64,000 bases of DNA. Origin: Streptomyces griseofuscus. GTDB lineage: Bacteria > Actinomycetota > Actinomycetes > Streptomycetales > Streptomycetaceae. The position numbers were made by a program, and so were the translations under genes. The stretch spans positions 1,550,001-1,614,000 of the forward strand of contig NZ_CP051006.1 of assembly GCF_014673495.1 (NCBI RefSeq), read 5' to 3'. Of the stretch, positions 24,993-33,090 are shown piece by piece (position 1 is the stretch's first letter; each line of letters starts with the position of its first letter). The notes beneath the pieces were generated by a model that saw nothing but the letters and a program-made list of their open reading frames with translations, was not told the DNA's origin and ran no database searches.

Positions 24993-26795
24993 ATGGCCAC
25001 TCCCCTGTCCGACACCCCTCTGTCCCTCAAGAAGATCGCCGTCGTCGGCCTCGGCACGATGGGCACCGGCATCACCGAGGTCCTCGTGCAGGCCGGCCGC
25101 GAGGTCGTCGGCATCGACGTCGACGAGGCCCAGGCCGCCCGCGCGCTGGCCGCCCTGGAGGCGTCCACCGCCCGCTCCGTCGAGCGCGGCCGGCTGACCG
25201 AGGCGGAGCGCACGGACGCCCTCGCCCGGCTGCGCACCGCCACCGATCTGACCGCGGCGGCCGACGCCGACCTGGTGATCGAGGTGGTCCCGGAGTCCTA
25301 CGAGATCAAGCACCAGATCTTCCGTGAACTGGACGGCGTCGTCCGCCCGGAGACCATCCTCGCCACCGGCACCAACGCGCTGTCGGTGACCCGGCTCGCC
25401 GCCGACTCGGCCCGCCCCGAGCGCGTGCTCGGCCTGCACTTCTTCAACCCGGCCCCGGCCATGAAGCTGGTGGAGGTCGTCTCCTCGGTGCTGACCGCGC
25501 CGCAGGTCGTCGCCGCCGTCACAAACCTCGCCCTCGACCTGGGCAAGGAGCCCGTCGCGGTCGGCGACCGCCCCGGCTTCGTCGCCGACGGCCTGCTGTT
25601 CGGCTACCTCAACCAGGCCGCCGCGATGTACGAGGCCCGCTACGCCTCCCGCGAGGACATCGACGCGGCGATGCGGCTGGGCTGCGGTCTGCCGATGGGC
25701 CCGCTGGCGCTGCTCGACCTGATCGGCATCGACACCGCGCGCACCGTCCTTGACGCCATGTACGCCGAGTCCCGCGACCGGCTGCACGCCCCCGCCCCGA
25801 TCCTCAAGCAGCTCAGCGAGGCGGGCCTGACCGGCCGCAAGTCCGGGCGCGGCTTCTACACCTACGAGGCGCCGGGCAGCGCCACCGTGGTGCCGGACCC
25901 GCTGACCCCGGCGGCGGACGGCGCGGGCGTCGCGGGCCGCGAGGTCCGCTCGGTGGGCGTCGCCGGCTCCGGCACCATGGCCTCCGGCATCGCCGAGGTG
26001 TTCGCCAAGGCGGGCTACGACGTCGTCCTGGCCGCGCGCAGCGAGGAGAAGGCCGAGGCGGCCAAGGCCCGGATCGGCAAGTCGCTGGCGCGCTCCGTGG
26101 ACAAGGGCCGGCTGACCGCCGAGGCGGCCGCCCAGACTCTGGAGCGGATCACCCCGGCCGGTTCCTACGACGCGTTCGCGGACGTCGACCTGGCCGTCGA
26201 GGCGGTCGCCGAGGACCTGGAGGTCAAGCGGCAGCTCTTCCAGGCGCTGGACAAGGTCTGCAAGCCCGGCGCGGTGCTCGCCACCACGACCTCCTCGCTG
26301 CCCGTCGTCGCCTGCGCCCGCGCCACCTCGCGCCCGCAGGACGTGATCGGCATGCACTTCTTCAACCCGGCCCCGGCCATGAAGCTGGTCGAGGTCGTGC
26401 GCACGGTGCTGACCGCCGACGAGGTGCACGCCACCGTCCGCGAGGTCTGCCGCACCATCCGCAAGCACGCGGTGGACTGCGGCGACCGGGCCGGCTTCAT
26501 CGTCAACGCGCTGCTGTTCCCGTACCTGAACAACGCGGTGAAGATGGTCGAGGAGCACTACGCGACGCTGGACGACATCGACGCGGCGATGCGGCTCGGC
26601 GGCGGCTACCCGATGGGCCCGTTCGAACTGCTGGACGTGGTCGGTCTGGATGTCTCGCTGGCCATCGAGAAGGTGCTGCACCGTGAGTTCCGCGACCCCG
26701 GTCTCGCCCCGGCCCCGCTCCTGGAGCATCTGGTGGCCGCGGGCTGCCTCGGCCGCAAGACCGGCCGCGGCTTCCGCGAGTATGCCCGCCGCTGA
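24993..26795 (+). CDS. Tandem 3-hydroxyacyl-CoA dehydrogenase (3-hydroxybutyryl-CoA dehydrogenase type)
   Basis: A 600-residue protein made of two full 3-hydroxyacyl-CoA dehydrogenase units of about 300 residues. Each has a Rossmann NAD motif (VVGLGTMGTGI near residue 13; VAGSGTMASGI near 330), the catalytic HFFNPAPAMKLVEVV loop with its His, and a C-terminal helical domain ending in TGRKSGRGFYTY or LGRKTGRGFREY. Both halves keep the key residues. The reaction interconverts acetoacetyl-CoA and 3-hydroxybutyryl-CoA, the step before crotonyl-CoA, so it can feed the ethylmalonyl-CoA operon downstream. The ATG at 24993 matches the family N-terminus; a TGGAGT site lies upstream. Confidence 0.9.
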   Translation: MATPLSDTPLSLKKIAVVGLGTMGTGITEVLVQAGREVVGIDVDEAQAARALAALEASTARSVERGRLTEAERTDALARLRTATDLTAAADADLVIEVVPESYEIKHQIFRELDGVVRPETILATGTNALSVTRLAADSARPERVLGLHFFNPAPAMKLVEVVSSVLTAPQVVAAVTNLALDLGKEPVAVGDRPGFVADGLLFGYLNQAAAMYEARYASREDIDAAMRLGCGLPMGPLALLDLIGIDTARTVLDAMYAESRDRLHAPAPILKQLSEAGLTGRKSGRGFYTYEAPGSATVVPDPLTPAADGAGVAGREVRSVGVAGSGTMASGIAEVFAKAGYDVVLAARSEEKAEAAKARIGKSLARSVDKGRLTAEAAAQTLERITPAGSYDAFADVDLAVEAVAEDLEVKRQLFQALDKVCKPGAVLATTTSSLPVVACARATSRPQDVIGMHFFNPAPAMKLVEVVRTVLTADEVHATVREVCRTIRKHAVDCGDRAGFIVNALLFPYLNNAVKMVEEHYATLDDIDAAMRLGGGYPMGPFELLDVVGLDVSLAIEKVLHREFRDPGLAPAPLLEHLVAAGCLGRKTGRGFREYARR

Positions 26796-26940
26796 CGGCG
26801 TCGGCGACTGGTCCCCCGCGGCGACGGACGCGGAGACGGACTGGGGCGGGCTGCTCGACCCCGCCATGGCTCCCCCGCCAGGCCCTTCGGGGCCTGGCGG
26901 GGCAAACCGGACTCCCGCGCATGGCAGCGCGTCCATGCAG

Positions 26941-26946
26941 TACGTT
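26941..26946 (+). promoter_or_regulatory. -10 box TACGTT of the leaderless TetR gene
   Basis: TACGTT ends 6 nt before the ATG at 26953 with no ribosome site, and is identical to the -10 hexamer of the ccr promoter at 27983-27988. Confidence 0.5.
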
Positions 26947-26952
26947 CGGGTC

Positions 26953-27771
26953 ATGTCCCAGCCCGCCAAGTCCTCACGTACACCAGCTACGCCCGACGCG
27001 CCGGAAAGTGCCGCAGGCAGTCGCGCCGCCGCCCAGCGGCTCAAGATGCGCCGAGAACTGGCGGCCGCAGCCATGGAGCTGTTCGCGACCAAGGGCTACG
27101 AGGCCACCACCGTCGACGAGATCGCGGCGGCGGCCGGGGTCGCCCGCCGCACCTTCTTCCGCCACTTCCGCTCCAAGGAAGAGGCGATCTTCCCGGACCA
27201 CGACGACACCCTGGTCCGCGCCGAGGCGGTCCTCAACGCCGCTCCGGCGCACGAGCACCCCCTCGACACGGTGTGCCGGGGCATCAAAGAGGTCATGCGG
27301 ATGTACGCGGCGCACCCGGACATCTCCGTGGCCCGTTACCGGCTGACGCGCGAGGTGCCCACCCTGCGCGAGGCCGAGATCGCCTCCGTGGCCCGCTACG
27401 AGCGCCTGTTCACCCGCTATCTGCTCGGCCACTTCGACGAGCGCGCGCACGCGGACGACGCCAATGACGACCCGTTGCTGGCCGAGGTCGCCGCCTCCGC
27501 CGTCGTCACCGCGCACAACCATGTGCTGCGGCGCTGGCTGCGCGCGGACGGCCGGGGCGATGTGGAGGCGCAGCTCGACCACGCGTTCGCGATCGTCCGC
27601 AAGACCTTCGGCACCGGGATCGGCGCCGGACGGAGCACGGCCGCCCGGCCGGCCGCCACCACCCCGGCGACGGTGTCCCCGCACGGCGAGGTGCTCGTCA
27701 CCGTCGCCCGTACCGACGCCCCCCTCGAAGAGGTCATGCGCACCATCGAGGAGGCGCTGAAGGAGCGCTGA
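26953..27771 (+). CDS. TetR family transcriptional regulator
   Basis: A 272-residue repressor-type protein, long for TetR because of a 30-residue leader and a C-terminal extension of about 50 residues. The HTH is at about residues 50-75: TTVDEIAAAAGVARRTFFRHFRSKEE. The ligand domain is helical and of the kind seen in fatty-acid or acyl-CoA-sensing TetR proteins, but the effector is not identifiable. Its place between the 3-hydroxyacyl-CoA dehydrogenase and ccr makes it the obvious candidate regulator of the ethylmalonyl-CoA operon, whose promoter carries a perfect palindrome. The start is set by the -10 box 6 nt upstream. Confidence 0.88.
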   Translation: MSQPAKSSRTPATPDAPESAAGSRAAAQRLKMRRELAAAAMELFATKGYEATTVDEIAAAAGVARRTFFRHFRSKEEAIFPDHDDTLVRAEAVLNAAPAHEHPLDTVCRGIKEVMRMYAAHPDISVARYRLTREVPTLREAEIASVARYERLFTRYLLGHFDERAHADDANDDPLLAEVAASAVVTAHNHVLRRWLRADGRGDVEAQLDHAFAIVRKTFGTGIGAGRSTAARPAATTPATVSPHGEVLVTVARTDAPLEEVMRTIEEALKER

Positions 27772-27824
27772 ACCCGCTCCGCCACTGCTCCACGGCTGCT
27801 CGACCCTGCTCCGCCGCTGTGATG

Positions 27825-27851
27825 ACGGCCACCCTTCGGGGTGGCCGTTTT
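27825..27851 (+). terminator. Intrinsic terminator after the TetR gene
   Basis: A perfect 10-bp stem, ACGGCCACCC and GGGTGGCCGT, closed by a TTCG tetraloop and followed by TTT. It lies 54 bases past the TetR stop and isolates it from ccr. Confidence 0.85.
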
Positions 27852-27946
27852 GCCATGTCAGGGGCCCTTTTCCAGCGGATTTCGGAGGCCGTTCGATCGA
27901 TCATCGCTCATTTGTTACGTAAAGATTTCATCTGAGAGGAACTTCT

Positions 27947-27959
27947 GGCACTCAGTGCC
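27947..27959. promoter_or_regulatory. Palindrome GGCACTCAGTGCC upstream of the ccr -35
   Basis: A perfect 13-bp inverted repeat with a single central C, directly abutting the -35 hexamer of the ccr promoter. It could be a second operator half or an activator site. Confidence 0.45.
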
Positions 27960-27988
27960 TTGTCACCTGACACGCGGTGTCATACGTT
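27960..27988 (+). promoter_or_regulatory. ccr promoter, -35 TTGTCA / 17 nt / -10 TACGTT
   Basis: TTGTCA at 27960-27965 and TACGTT at 27983-27988 are separated by exactly 17 bases, the best sigma-70-type promoter in the window. It would drive the ethylmalonyl-CoA operon. Confidence 0.6.
27968..27982. promoter_or_regulatory. Perfect palindromic operator TGACACGCGGTGTCA in the ccr promoter spacer
   Basis: Six-base arms TGACAC/GTGTCA around GCG fill the spacer between -35 and -10. A protein bound here would occlude RNA polymerase. The adjacent TetR protein is the natural candidate; this is inference. Confidence 0.6.
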
Positions 27989-28229
27989 GAAGAGGTCCGG
28001 GCGGCCGGCGAGCAGCGACCATTCGTTCGCCGGCTGTCCCCGCAAGCCTCATGGCCCGCGCGCCCGGACGCCTGCGTCACAGGCAACCTCCCGCGCCACA
28101 AAGCGCTGCCGAAGCACCACCGAGCCGAACCGACGGCACTTTTCACCACACCCTCAGCAGCACGCACCAGAGCACCGACGAAACCTCAAGCGCCCCTCCC
28201 TCAGGGCGCTCACCGCCGGAGGCAATACC

Positions 28230-29573
28230 GTGACCGTGAAGGACATTCTCGACGCGATCCAGTCGAAGGACGCGACGTCCGCCGACTTCGCCGCACTGCC
28301 GCTCCCCGAGTCCTACCGGGCGATCACCGTGCACAAGGACGAGACGGAGATGTTCGCGGGCCTGAAGACCCGTGACAAGGACCCGCGCAAGTCGATCCAC
28401 CTGGACGACGTCCCCGTGCCCGAGCTCGGGCCGGGTGAGGCCCTGGTGGCCGTGATGGCCTCCTCGGTCAACTACAACTCGGTGTGGACCTCGATCTTCG
28501 AGCCGTTGTCCACGTTCGGGTTCCTGGAGCGCTACGGCCGCACCAACGAGCTGGCCAAGCGCCACGACCTGCCGTACCACATCATCGGCTCCGACCTCGC
28601 GGGCGTCGTCCTGCGCACCGGCCCCGGCGTCAACGCCTGGAAGCCCGGCGACGAGGTCGTGGCCCACTGCCTCTCGGTGGAGCTGGAGTCCTCCGACGGC
28701 CACAACGACACGATGCTCGACCCCGAGCAGCGCATCTGGGGCTTCGAGACCAACTTCGGCGGCCTCGCCGAGATCGCCCTGGTCAAGTCCAATCAGCTGA
28801 TGCCGAAGCCGGGCCACCTCAGCTGGGAGGAGGCCGCCGCCCCCGGTCTGGTCAACTCCACCGCCTACCGGCAGCTGGTGTCCCGCAACGGCGCCGGCAT
28901 GAAGCAGGGCGACAACGTCCTCATCTGGGGCGCGAGCGGCGGACTCGGCTCGTACGCCACGCAGTTCGCGCTGGCCGGTGGCGCCAACCCGATCTGTGTC
29001 GTCTCCAGCGACCAGAAGGCGGACATCTGCCGGTCGATGGGCGCCGAGGCGATCATCGACCGCAACGCCGAGGGCTACAAGTTCTGGAAGGACGAGACCA
29101 CCCAGGACCCCAAGGAGTGGAAGCGCTTCGGCAAGCGCATCCGCGAGCTCACCGGCGGCGAGGACATCGACATCGTCTTCGAGCACCCCGGCCGCGAGAC
29201 CTTCGGCGCCAGCGTCTTCGTCACCCGCAAGGGCGGCACCATCACCACCTGCGCCTCGACCTCGGGCTATATGCACGAGTACGACAACCGCTACCTGTGG
29301 ATGTCCCTGAAGCGGATCATCGGCTCGCACTTCGCCAACTACCGCGAGGCCTGGGAGGCCAACCGCCTCATCGCCAAGGGCAAGATCCACCCGACCCTGT
29401 CGAAGGTGTACTCCCTGGAGGACACCGGCCAGGCCGCCTACGACGTCCACCGCAACCTGCACCAGGGCAAGGTCGGCGTCCTGTGCCTCGCCCCCGAGGA
29501 AGGCCTCGGCGTGCGCGACGAGGAGCTGCGGGCCGAGCACATCGACGCCATCAACCGTTTCCGGAACATCTGA
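28230..29573 (+). CDS. ccrA: Crotonyl-CoA carboxylase/reductase
   Basis: A 447-residue enzyme that reductively carboxylates crotonyl-CoA to ethylmalonyl-CoA with NADPH, the defining step of the ethylmalonyl-CoA pathway and a supplier of ethylmalonyl extender units. It has a GroES-like N-terminal part and a Rossmann domain with IWGASGGLGSYATQFAL. Residues that bind CO2 in characterised enzymes (Asn, Phe-Glu, His) are found as Asn83 in NYNSVW, Phe172-Glu173 in GFETNFGG and His367 in IGSHFANY. The start is GTG at 28230 with GGAGG 8 bases upstream. It heads a five-gene operon; the next gene starts 9 bases later. Full length. Confidence 0.96.
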   Translation: MTVKDILDAIQSKDATSADFAALPLPESYRAITVHKDETEMFAGLKTRDKDPRKSIHLDDVPVPELGPGEALVAVMASSVNYNSVWTSIFEPLSTFGFLERYGRTNELAKRHDLPYHIIGSDLAGVVLRTGPGVNAWKPGDEVVAHCLSVELESSDGHNDTMLDPEQRIWGFETNFGGLAEIALVKSNQLMPKPGHLSWEEAAAPGLVNSTAYRQLVSRNGAGMKQGDNVLIWGASGGLGSYATQFALAGGANPICVVSSDQKADICRSMGAEAIIDRNAEGYKFWKDETTQDPKEWKRFGKRIRELTGGEDIDIVFEHPGRETFGASVFVTRKGGTITTCASTSGYMHEYDNRYLWMSLKRIIGSHFANYREAWEANRLIAKGKIHPTLSKVYSLEDTGQAAYDVHRNLHQGKVGVLCLAPEEGLGVRDEELRAEHIDAINRFRNI

Positions 29574-29582
29574 GAGCCGTAG

Positions 29583-31610
29583 ATGACAGAGCGTCAGAAA
29601 GATCGTCCGTGGCTGATGCGGACGTACGCCGGCCACTCGACGGCCGAGGCGTCCAACGAGCTGTACCGGCGCAATCTCGACAAGGGCCAGACGGGTCTGT
29701 CGGTGGCGTTCGACCTGCCGACGCAGACCGGCTACGACCCCGACCACATCCTCGCCCGCGGCGAGGTCGGCCGGGTGGGCGTGCCCGTCTCGCACGTCGG
29801 TGACATGCGCCGGCTGTTCCAGGACATCCCCCTGGAGCAGATGAACACCTCGATGACGATCAACGCCACCGCCATGTGGCTGCTGGCGCTCTACCAGGTC
29901 GTCGCCGAGGAGCAGGGCGCGGACATCACCAAGCTCCAGGGCACGACCCAGAACGACATCGTCAAGGAGTACCTGTCCCGCGGCACGCACGTCTTCCCGC
30001 CGGGACCCTCGCTCCGCCTGACGACGGACATGATCGCGTACACGGTCTCCCACATCCCGAAGTGGAACCCGATCAACATTTGCAGCTACCACCTGCAAGA
30101 GGCCGGGGCCACGCCGGTGCAGGAGATCGCGTACGCGATGTCCACCGCGATCGCCGTGCTGGACGCCGTGCGCGACGGCGGCCAGGTGCCGCAGGAGCGC
30201 ATGGGCGACGTGGTCGCGCGCATCTCCTTCTTCGTGAACGCGGGCGTCCGCTTCGTCGAGGAGATGTGCAAGATGCGGGCGTTCGGCCGCATCTGGGACC
30301 AGGTCACCCGCGAGCGGTACGGCATCGAGAACCCCAAGCAGCGCCGCTTCCGCTACGGCGTCCAGGTCAACTCCCTCGGCCTGACCGAGGCACAGCCGGA
30401 GAACAACGTCCAGCGGATCGTGCTGGAGATGCTGGCCGTGACGCTGTCCAAGGACGCCCGCGCCCGTGCCGTCCAGCTCCCGGCCTGGAACGAGGCGCTC
30501 GGCCTGCCCCGCCCCTGGGACCAGCAGTGGAGCCTGCGCATCCAGCAGGTGCTCGCCTACGAGAGCGATCTGCTGGAGTACGAGGACATCTTCGACGGCT
30601 CGAAGGTGATCGAGGCCAAGGTGGCGCAGCTGGTCACCGACTCCCTCGCGGAGATGGCGCGGATCGAGGAGATGGGCGGCGCGATGGCGGCCGTCGAGTC
30701 CGGCTATCTGAAGTCCCAGCTGGTCTCCTCGCACGCCGAGCGCCGGGCCCGGATCGAGTCGGGCGACGAGAAGATCATCGGGGTCAACGCCTTCGAGGGC
30801 ACCGAGCCCAACCCGCTCACCGCCGACCTGGACACCGCGATCCAGACGGTGGACCCGGCGGTCGAGGCCCAGGTCATCGCCTCGCTCCAGCGGTGGCGGG
30901 ACACCCGCTACCAGCCGCCGTTCAACCACCCGCGCCCCTGCAAGGCGCTGGAGCGGCTGAAGGAGGCCGCCCGGGGCACCGCCAACCTGATGGAGGCCAC
31001 CCTGGAGTGCGCCCGCGCCGGGGCCACGACCGGCGAGTGGGCGGGGGCGCTGCGCGAGGTGTTCGGCGAGTACCGGGCGCCCACCGGGGTCTCGTCCGCG
31101 CCGGTGGCCGTCCCCGTCGAGGCCGGCTCGGCGCTCGCCGAGGTCCGCGCCAAGGTGGACGCCACCGCCCGCGACCTGGGCGTCGGCAAGCTGCGCTTCC
31201 TGGTCGGCAAGCCGGGCCTTGACGGGCACTCCAACGGCGCCGAGCAGATCGCCGTGCGCGCCCGCGACGCCGGCTTCGAGGTGGTCTACCAGGGCATCCG
31301 GCTCACCCCGGAGCAGATCGTGGACGCGGCCCTCGCCGAGGACGTGCACGCGGTCGGCCTGTCGATCCTGTCCGGCTCGCACGCCCAGCTGGTCCCGGAC
31401 GTGCTCCAGCGCCTGCGTGTGGCGGGTGCCACAGATATTCCGGTGATCGCAGGTGGCATCATCCCGAACGGGGACGCCGAGCAGCTCAGGGAGGCCGGAG
31501 TGGCCGCCGTCTTCACCCCGAAGGACTTCGACATCACCGGGATCATCGGCCGCATCGTCGACGAGATCCGGACCGCGAACAAGCTCGACCCCCTGGAGGT
31601 CCCCGCATGA
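29583..31610 (+). CDS. meaA: Ethylmalonyl-CoA mutase, B12-dependent
   Basis: A 675-residue adenosylcobalamin-dependent mutase converting (2R)-ethylmalonyl-CoA to methylsuccinyl-CoA. The substrate TIM barrel covers about residues 8-520 (SVAFDLPTQTGYDPDH, NTSMTINATAMWLLALYQ, TTQNDIVKEYLSRGTHVFPP). The B12 domain is about residues 535-670 with the cobalt-ligand motif D-x-H-x-x-G in KPGLDGHSNGAEQ, then VGLSILSGSHAQLVP and IIAGGIIP-like VIAGGIIPNGD. It is a single polypeptide, unlike two-subunit methylmalonyl-CoA mutase. Its stop overlaps the next ATG by 4 bases (ATGA). Confidence 0.95.
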   Translation: MTERQKDRPWLMRTYAGHSTAEASNELYRRNLDKGQTGLSVAFDLPTQTGYDPDHILARGEVGRVGVPVSHVGDMRRLFQDIPLEQMNTSMTINATAMWLLALYQVVAEEQGADITKLQGTTQNDIVKEYLSRGTHVFPPGPSLRLTTDMIAYTVSHIPKWNPINICSYHLQEAGATPVQEIAYAMSTAIAVLDAVRDGGQVPQERMGDVVARISFFVNAGVRFVEEMCKMRAFGRIWDQVTRERYGIENPKQRRFRYGVQVNSLGLTEAQPENNVQRIVLEMLAVTLSKDARARAVQLPAWNEALGLPRPWDQQWSLRIQQVLAYESDLLEYEDIFDGSKVIEAKVAQLVTDSLAEMARIEEMGGAMAAVESGYLKSQLVSSHAERRARIESGDEKIIGVNAFEGTEPNPLTADLDTAIQTVDPAVEAQVIASLQRWRDTRYQPPFNHPRPCKALERLKEAARGTANLMEATLECARAGATTGEWAGALREVFGEYRAPTGVSSAPVAVPVEAGSALAEVRAKVDATARDLGVGKLRFLVGKPGLDGHSNGAEQIAVRARDAGFEVVYQGIRLTPEQIVDAALAEDVHAVGLSILSGSHAQLVPDVLQRLRVAGATDIPVIAGGIIPNGDAEQLREAGVAAVFTPKDFDITGIIGRIVDEIRTANKLDPLEVPA

Positions 31611-32572
31611 CCGCCCCCGTCAACCGTCTCCGTCCCCGGCGTTCGTGCCTCGCCGTACCGGGCAGCAACCCCCGCTTCCTGGAGAAGGCGCAGGGCCTGC
31701 CGGCGGACCAGGTGTTCCTGGACCTGGAGGACGCGTGCGCCCCGCTCGCCAAGCCCGAGGCGCGGCACACCATCGTCAAGTTCCTCAACGAGGGTGACTG
31801 GACGGGCAAGACGCGGGTGGTCCGCGTCAACGACTGGACGACCGAGTGGACGTACCGCGATGTCGTGACGGTCGTCGAGGGCGCCGGTCCGAACCTCGAC
31901 TGCATCATGCTGCCGAAGGTGCAGAACGCCGAGCAGATCGTGGCGCTCGACCTGCTGCTCACCCAGATCGAGAAGACGATGGGCTTCGAGGTCGGCCGGA
32001 TCGGCATCGAGGCGCAGATCGAGAACGCGCAGGGCCTGAACAACGTCAACGCGATCGCGGCGGCCTCCCCGCGCATCGAGACCATCATCTTCGGCCCGGC
32101 CGACTTCATGGCCTCCATCAACATGAAGTCCCTGGTCGTGGGCGAGCAGCCGCCCGGCTACCCGGCGGACGCCTACCACTACATCCTGATGAAGATCCTG
32201 ATGGCCGCCCGCGCCAACGACCTCCAGGCGATCGACGGCCCCTACCTCCAGATCCGCAACGTCGACGGCTACCGCGCGGTCGCGCAGCGCGCCGCGGCCC
32301 TCGGCTTCGACGGCAAGTGGGTGCTGCACCCGGGCCAGGTCGAGGCCTCCAACGAGATCTTCTCGCCCTCCCAGGAGGACTACGACCACGCCGAGCTGAT
32401 CCTGGACGCGTACGACTACTACACGTCCGAGGCCGGCGGCAAGAAGGGCTCCGCGATGCTCGGCGACGAGATGATCGACGAGGCCAGCCGCAAGATGGCC
32501 CTGGTCATCTCCGGCAAGGGGCGCGCGGCCGGCATGCGCCGCACCACCAAGTTCGAGATCCCGGAGGCCTGA
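31607..32572 (+). CDS. HpcH/HpaI (CitE-like) L-malyl-CoA / beta-methylmalyl-CoA lyase
   Basis: A 321-residue TIM-barrel lyase. Features are RSCLAVPGSNPRFLEKAQ, the Mg-binding VFLDLEDACAP, IGIEAQIENAQGLNNVNAIAAASPRIETIIFGPADFMAS (Glu and Asp metal ligands), and the C-terminal GKWVLHPGQVEASNEIFSPS. In the ethylmalonyl-CoA pathway the enzyme cleaves beta-methylmalyl-CoA to glyoxylate and propionyl-CoA, and often also malyl-CoA. Context within the ccr-meaA operon supports that over citrate lyase. Translation is likely coupled to meaA through the ATGA overlap. Confidence 0.92.
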   Translation: MTAPVNRLRPRRSCLAVPGSNPRFLEKAQGLPADQVFLDLEDACAPLAKPEARHTIVKFLNEGDWTGKTRVVRVNDWTTEWTYRDVVTVVEGAGPNLDCIMLPKVQNAEQIVALDLLLTQIEKTMGFEVGRIGIEAQIENAQGLNNVNAIAAASPRIETIIFGPADFMASINMKSLVVGEQPPGYPADAYHYILMKILMAARANDLQAIDGPYLQIRNVDGYRAVAQRAAALGFDGKWVLHPGQVEASNEIFSPSQEDYDHAELILDAYDYYTSEAGGKKGSAMLGDEMIDEASRKMALVISGKGRAAGMRRTTKFEIPEA

Positions 32573-32577
32573 GCGCG

Positions 32578-33090
32578 ATGCAGTTCGGACGCACCTACGA
32601 GGAGTTCGAGGTCGGGGCGACGTACAAGCACTGGCCGGGCAAGACGGTCACGGAGTACGACGACCATCTGTTCTGTCTCCTCACCATGAACCACCACCCG
32701 CTCCACATGGACACCAACTACGCGGAGAAGACGACCGACTTCGGCAAGAACGTCGTCGTCGGGAACTACATCTACTCGCTGCTGCTCGGTATGTCCGTGC
32801 CGGACATCTCCGGCAAGGCGATCGCCAACCTGGAGATCGAGTCGCTCAAGCACGTGGCGCCGACCTTCCACGGCGACACGATCTACGGCCAGACGACCGT
32901 GCTGGACAAGTGGCCTTCGAAGTCGAAGAACGACCGCGGCATCGTCTACGTCGAGACCAAGGGCTACAAGCAGGACGGCACCCTGGTGTGCGTCTTCCGC
33001 CGCAAGGTGATGGTGCCGACCGAGACGTACATCAAGGAGCGCGGCGGCGAGCAGCCGGGCCGCCCGGAGCCGAAGCAGCAGGAGAAGTGA
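32578..33090 (+). CDS. MaoC family dehydratase, probable mesaconyl-CoA hydratase
   Basis: A 170-residue single hot-dog domain protein. The family motif is seen in DDHLFCLLTMNHHPLHMDTNYAEKT (hydratase Asp/His dyad region) and NYIYSLLLGMSVPDIS. Position in the operon predicts hydration of mesaconyl-CoA to beta-methylmalyl-CoA. Proteobacterial mesaconyl-CoA hydratases are about twice as long (two hot-dog units), so this short form probably works as a dimer with one or two composite sites. The start ATG is 6 bases after the lyase stop, and the stop overlaps the dehydrogenase ATG by one base (TGATG). Confidence 0.85.
   Translation: MQFGRTYEEFEVGATYKHWPGKTVTEYDDHLFCLLTMNHHPLHMDTNYAEKTTDFGKNVVVGNYIYSLLLGMSVPDISGKAIANLEIESLKHVAPTFHGDTIYGQTTVLDKWPSKSKNDRGIVYVETKGYKQDGTLVCVFRRKVMVPTETYIKERGGEQPGRPEPKQQEK

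Larger units (their letters stand above)
27852..28229 (+). other. ccr upstream region with promoter, palindromes and long leader
   Basis: No gene is seen. The first 110 bases are AT-richer than average and hold the promoter elements listed separately. From the predicted start near 27995 to the GTG at 28230 the leader is about 235 nt. It includes GCCGGCGA paired with TTCGCCGGC near 28002-28045. I looked for a cobalamin riboswitch and found none of its conserved boxes. Confidence 0.55.

Noticed and set aside
27990..28229. Cobalamin riboswitch in the ccr leader
   Set aside because: MeaA needs B12, so I searched the long leader, but none of the conserved B12-box or core elements are present.
28143..31382. 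A 1079-codon open frame opposite ccr and meaA
   Set aside because: Antisense to two certain genes; it lacks any motif and has low-complexity composition.
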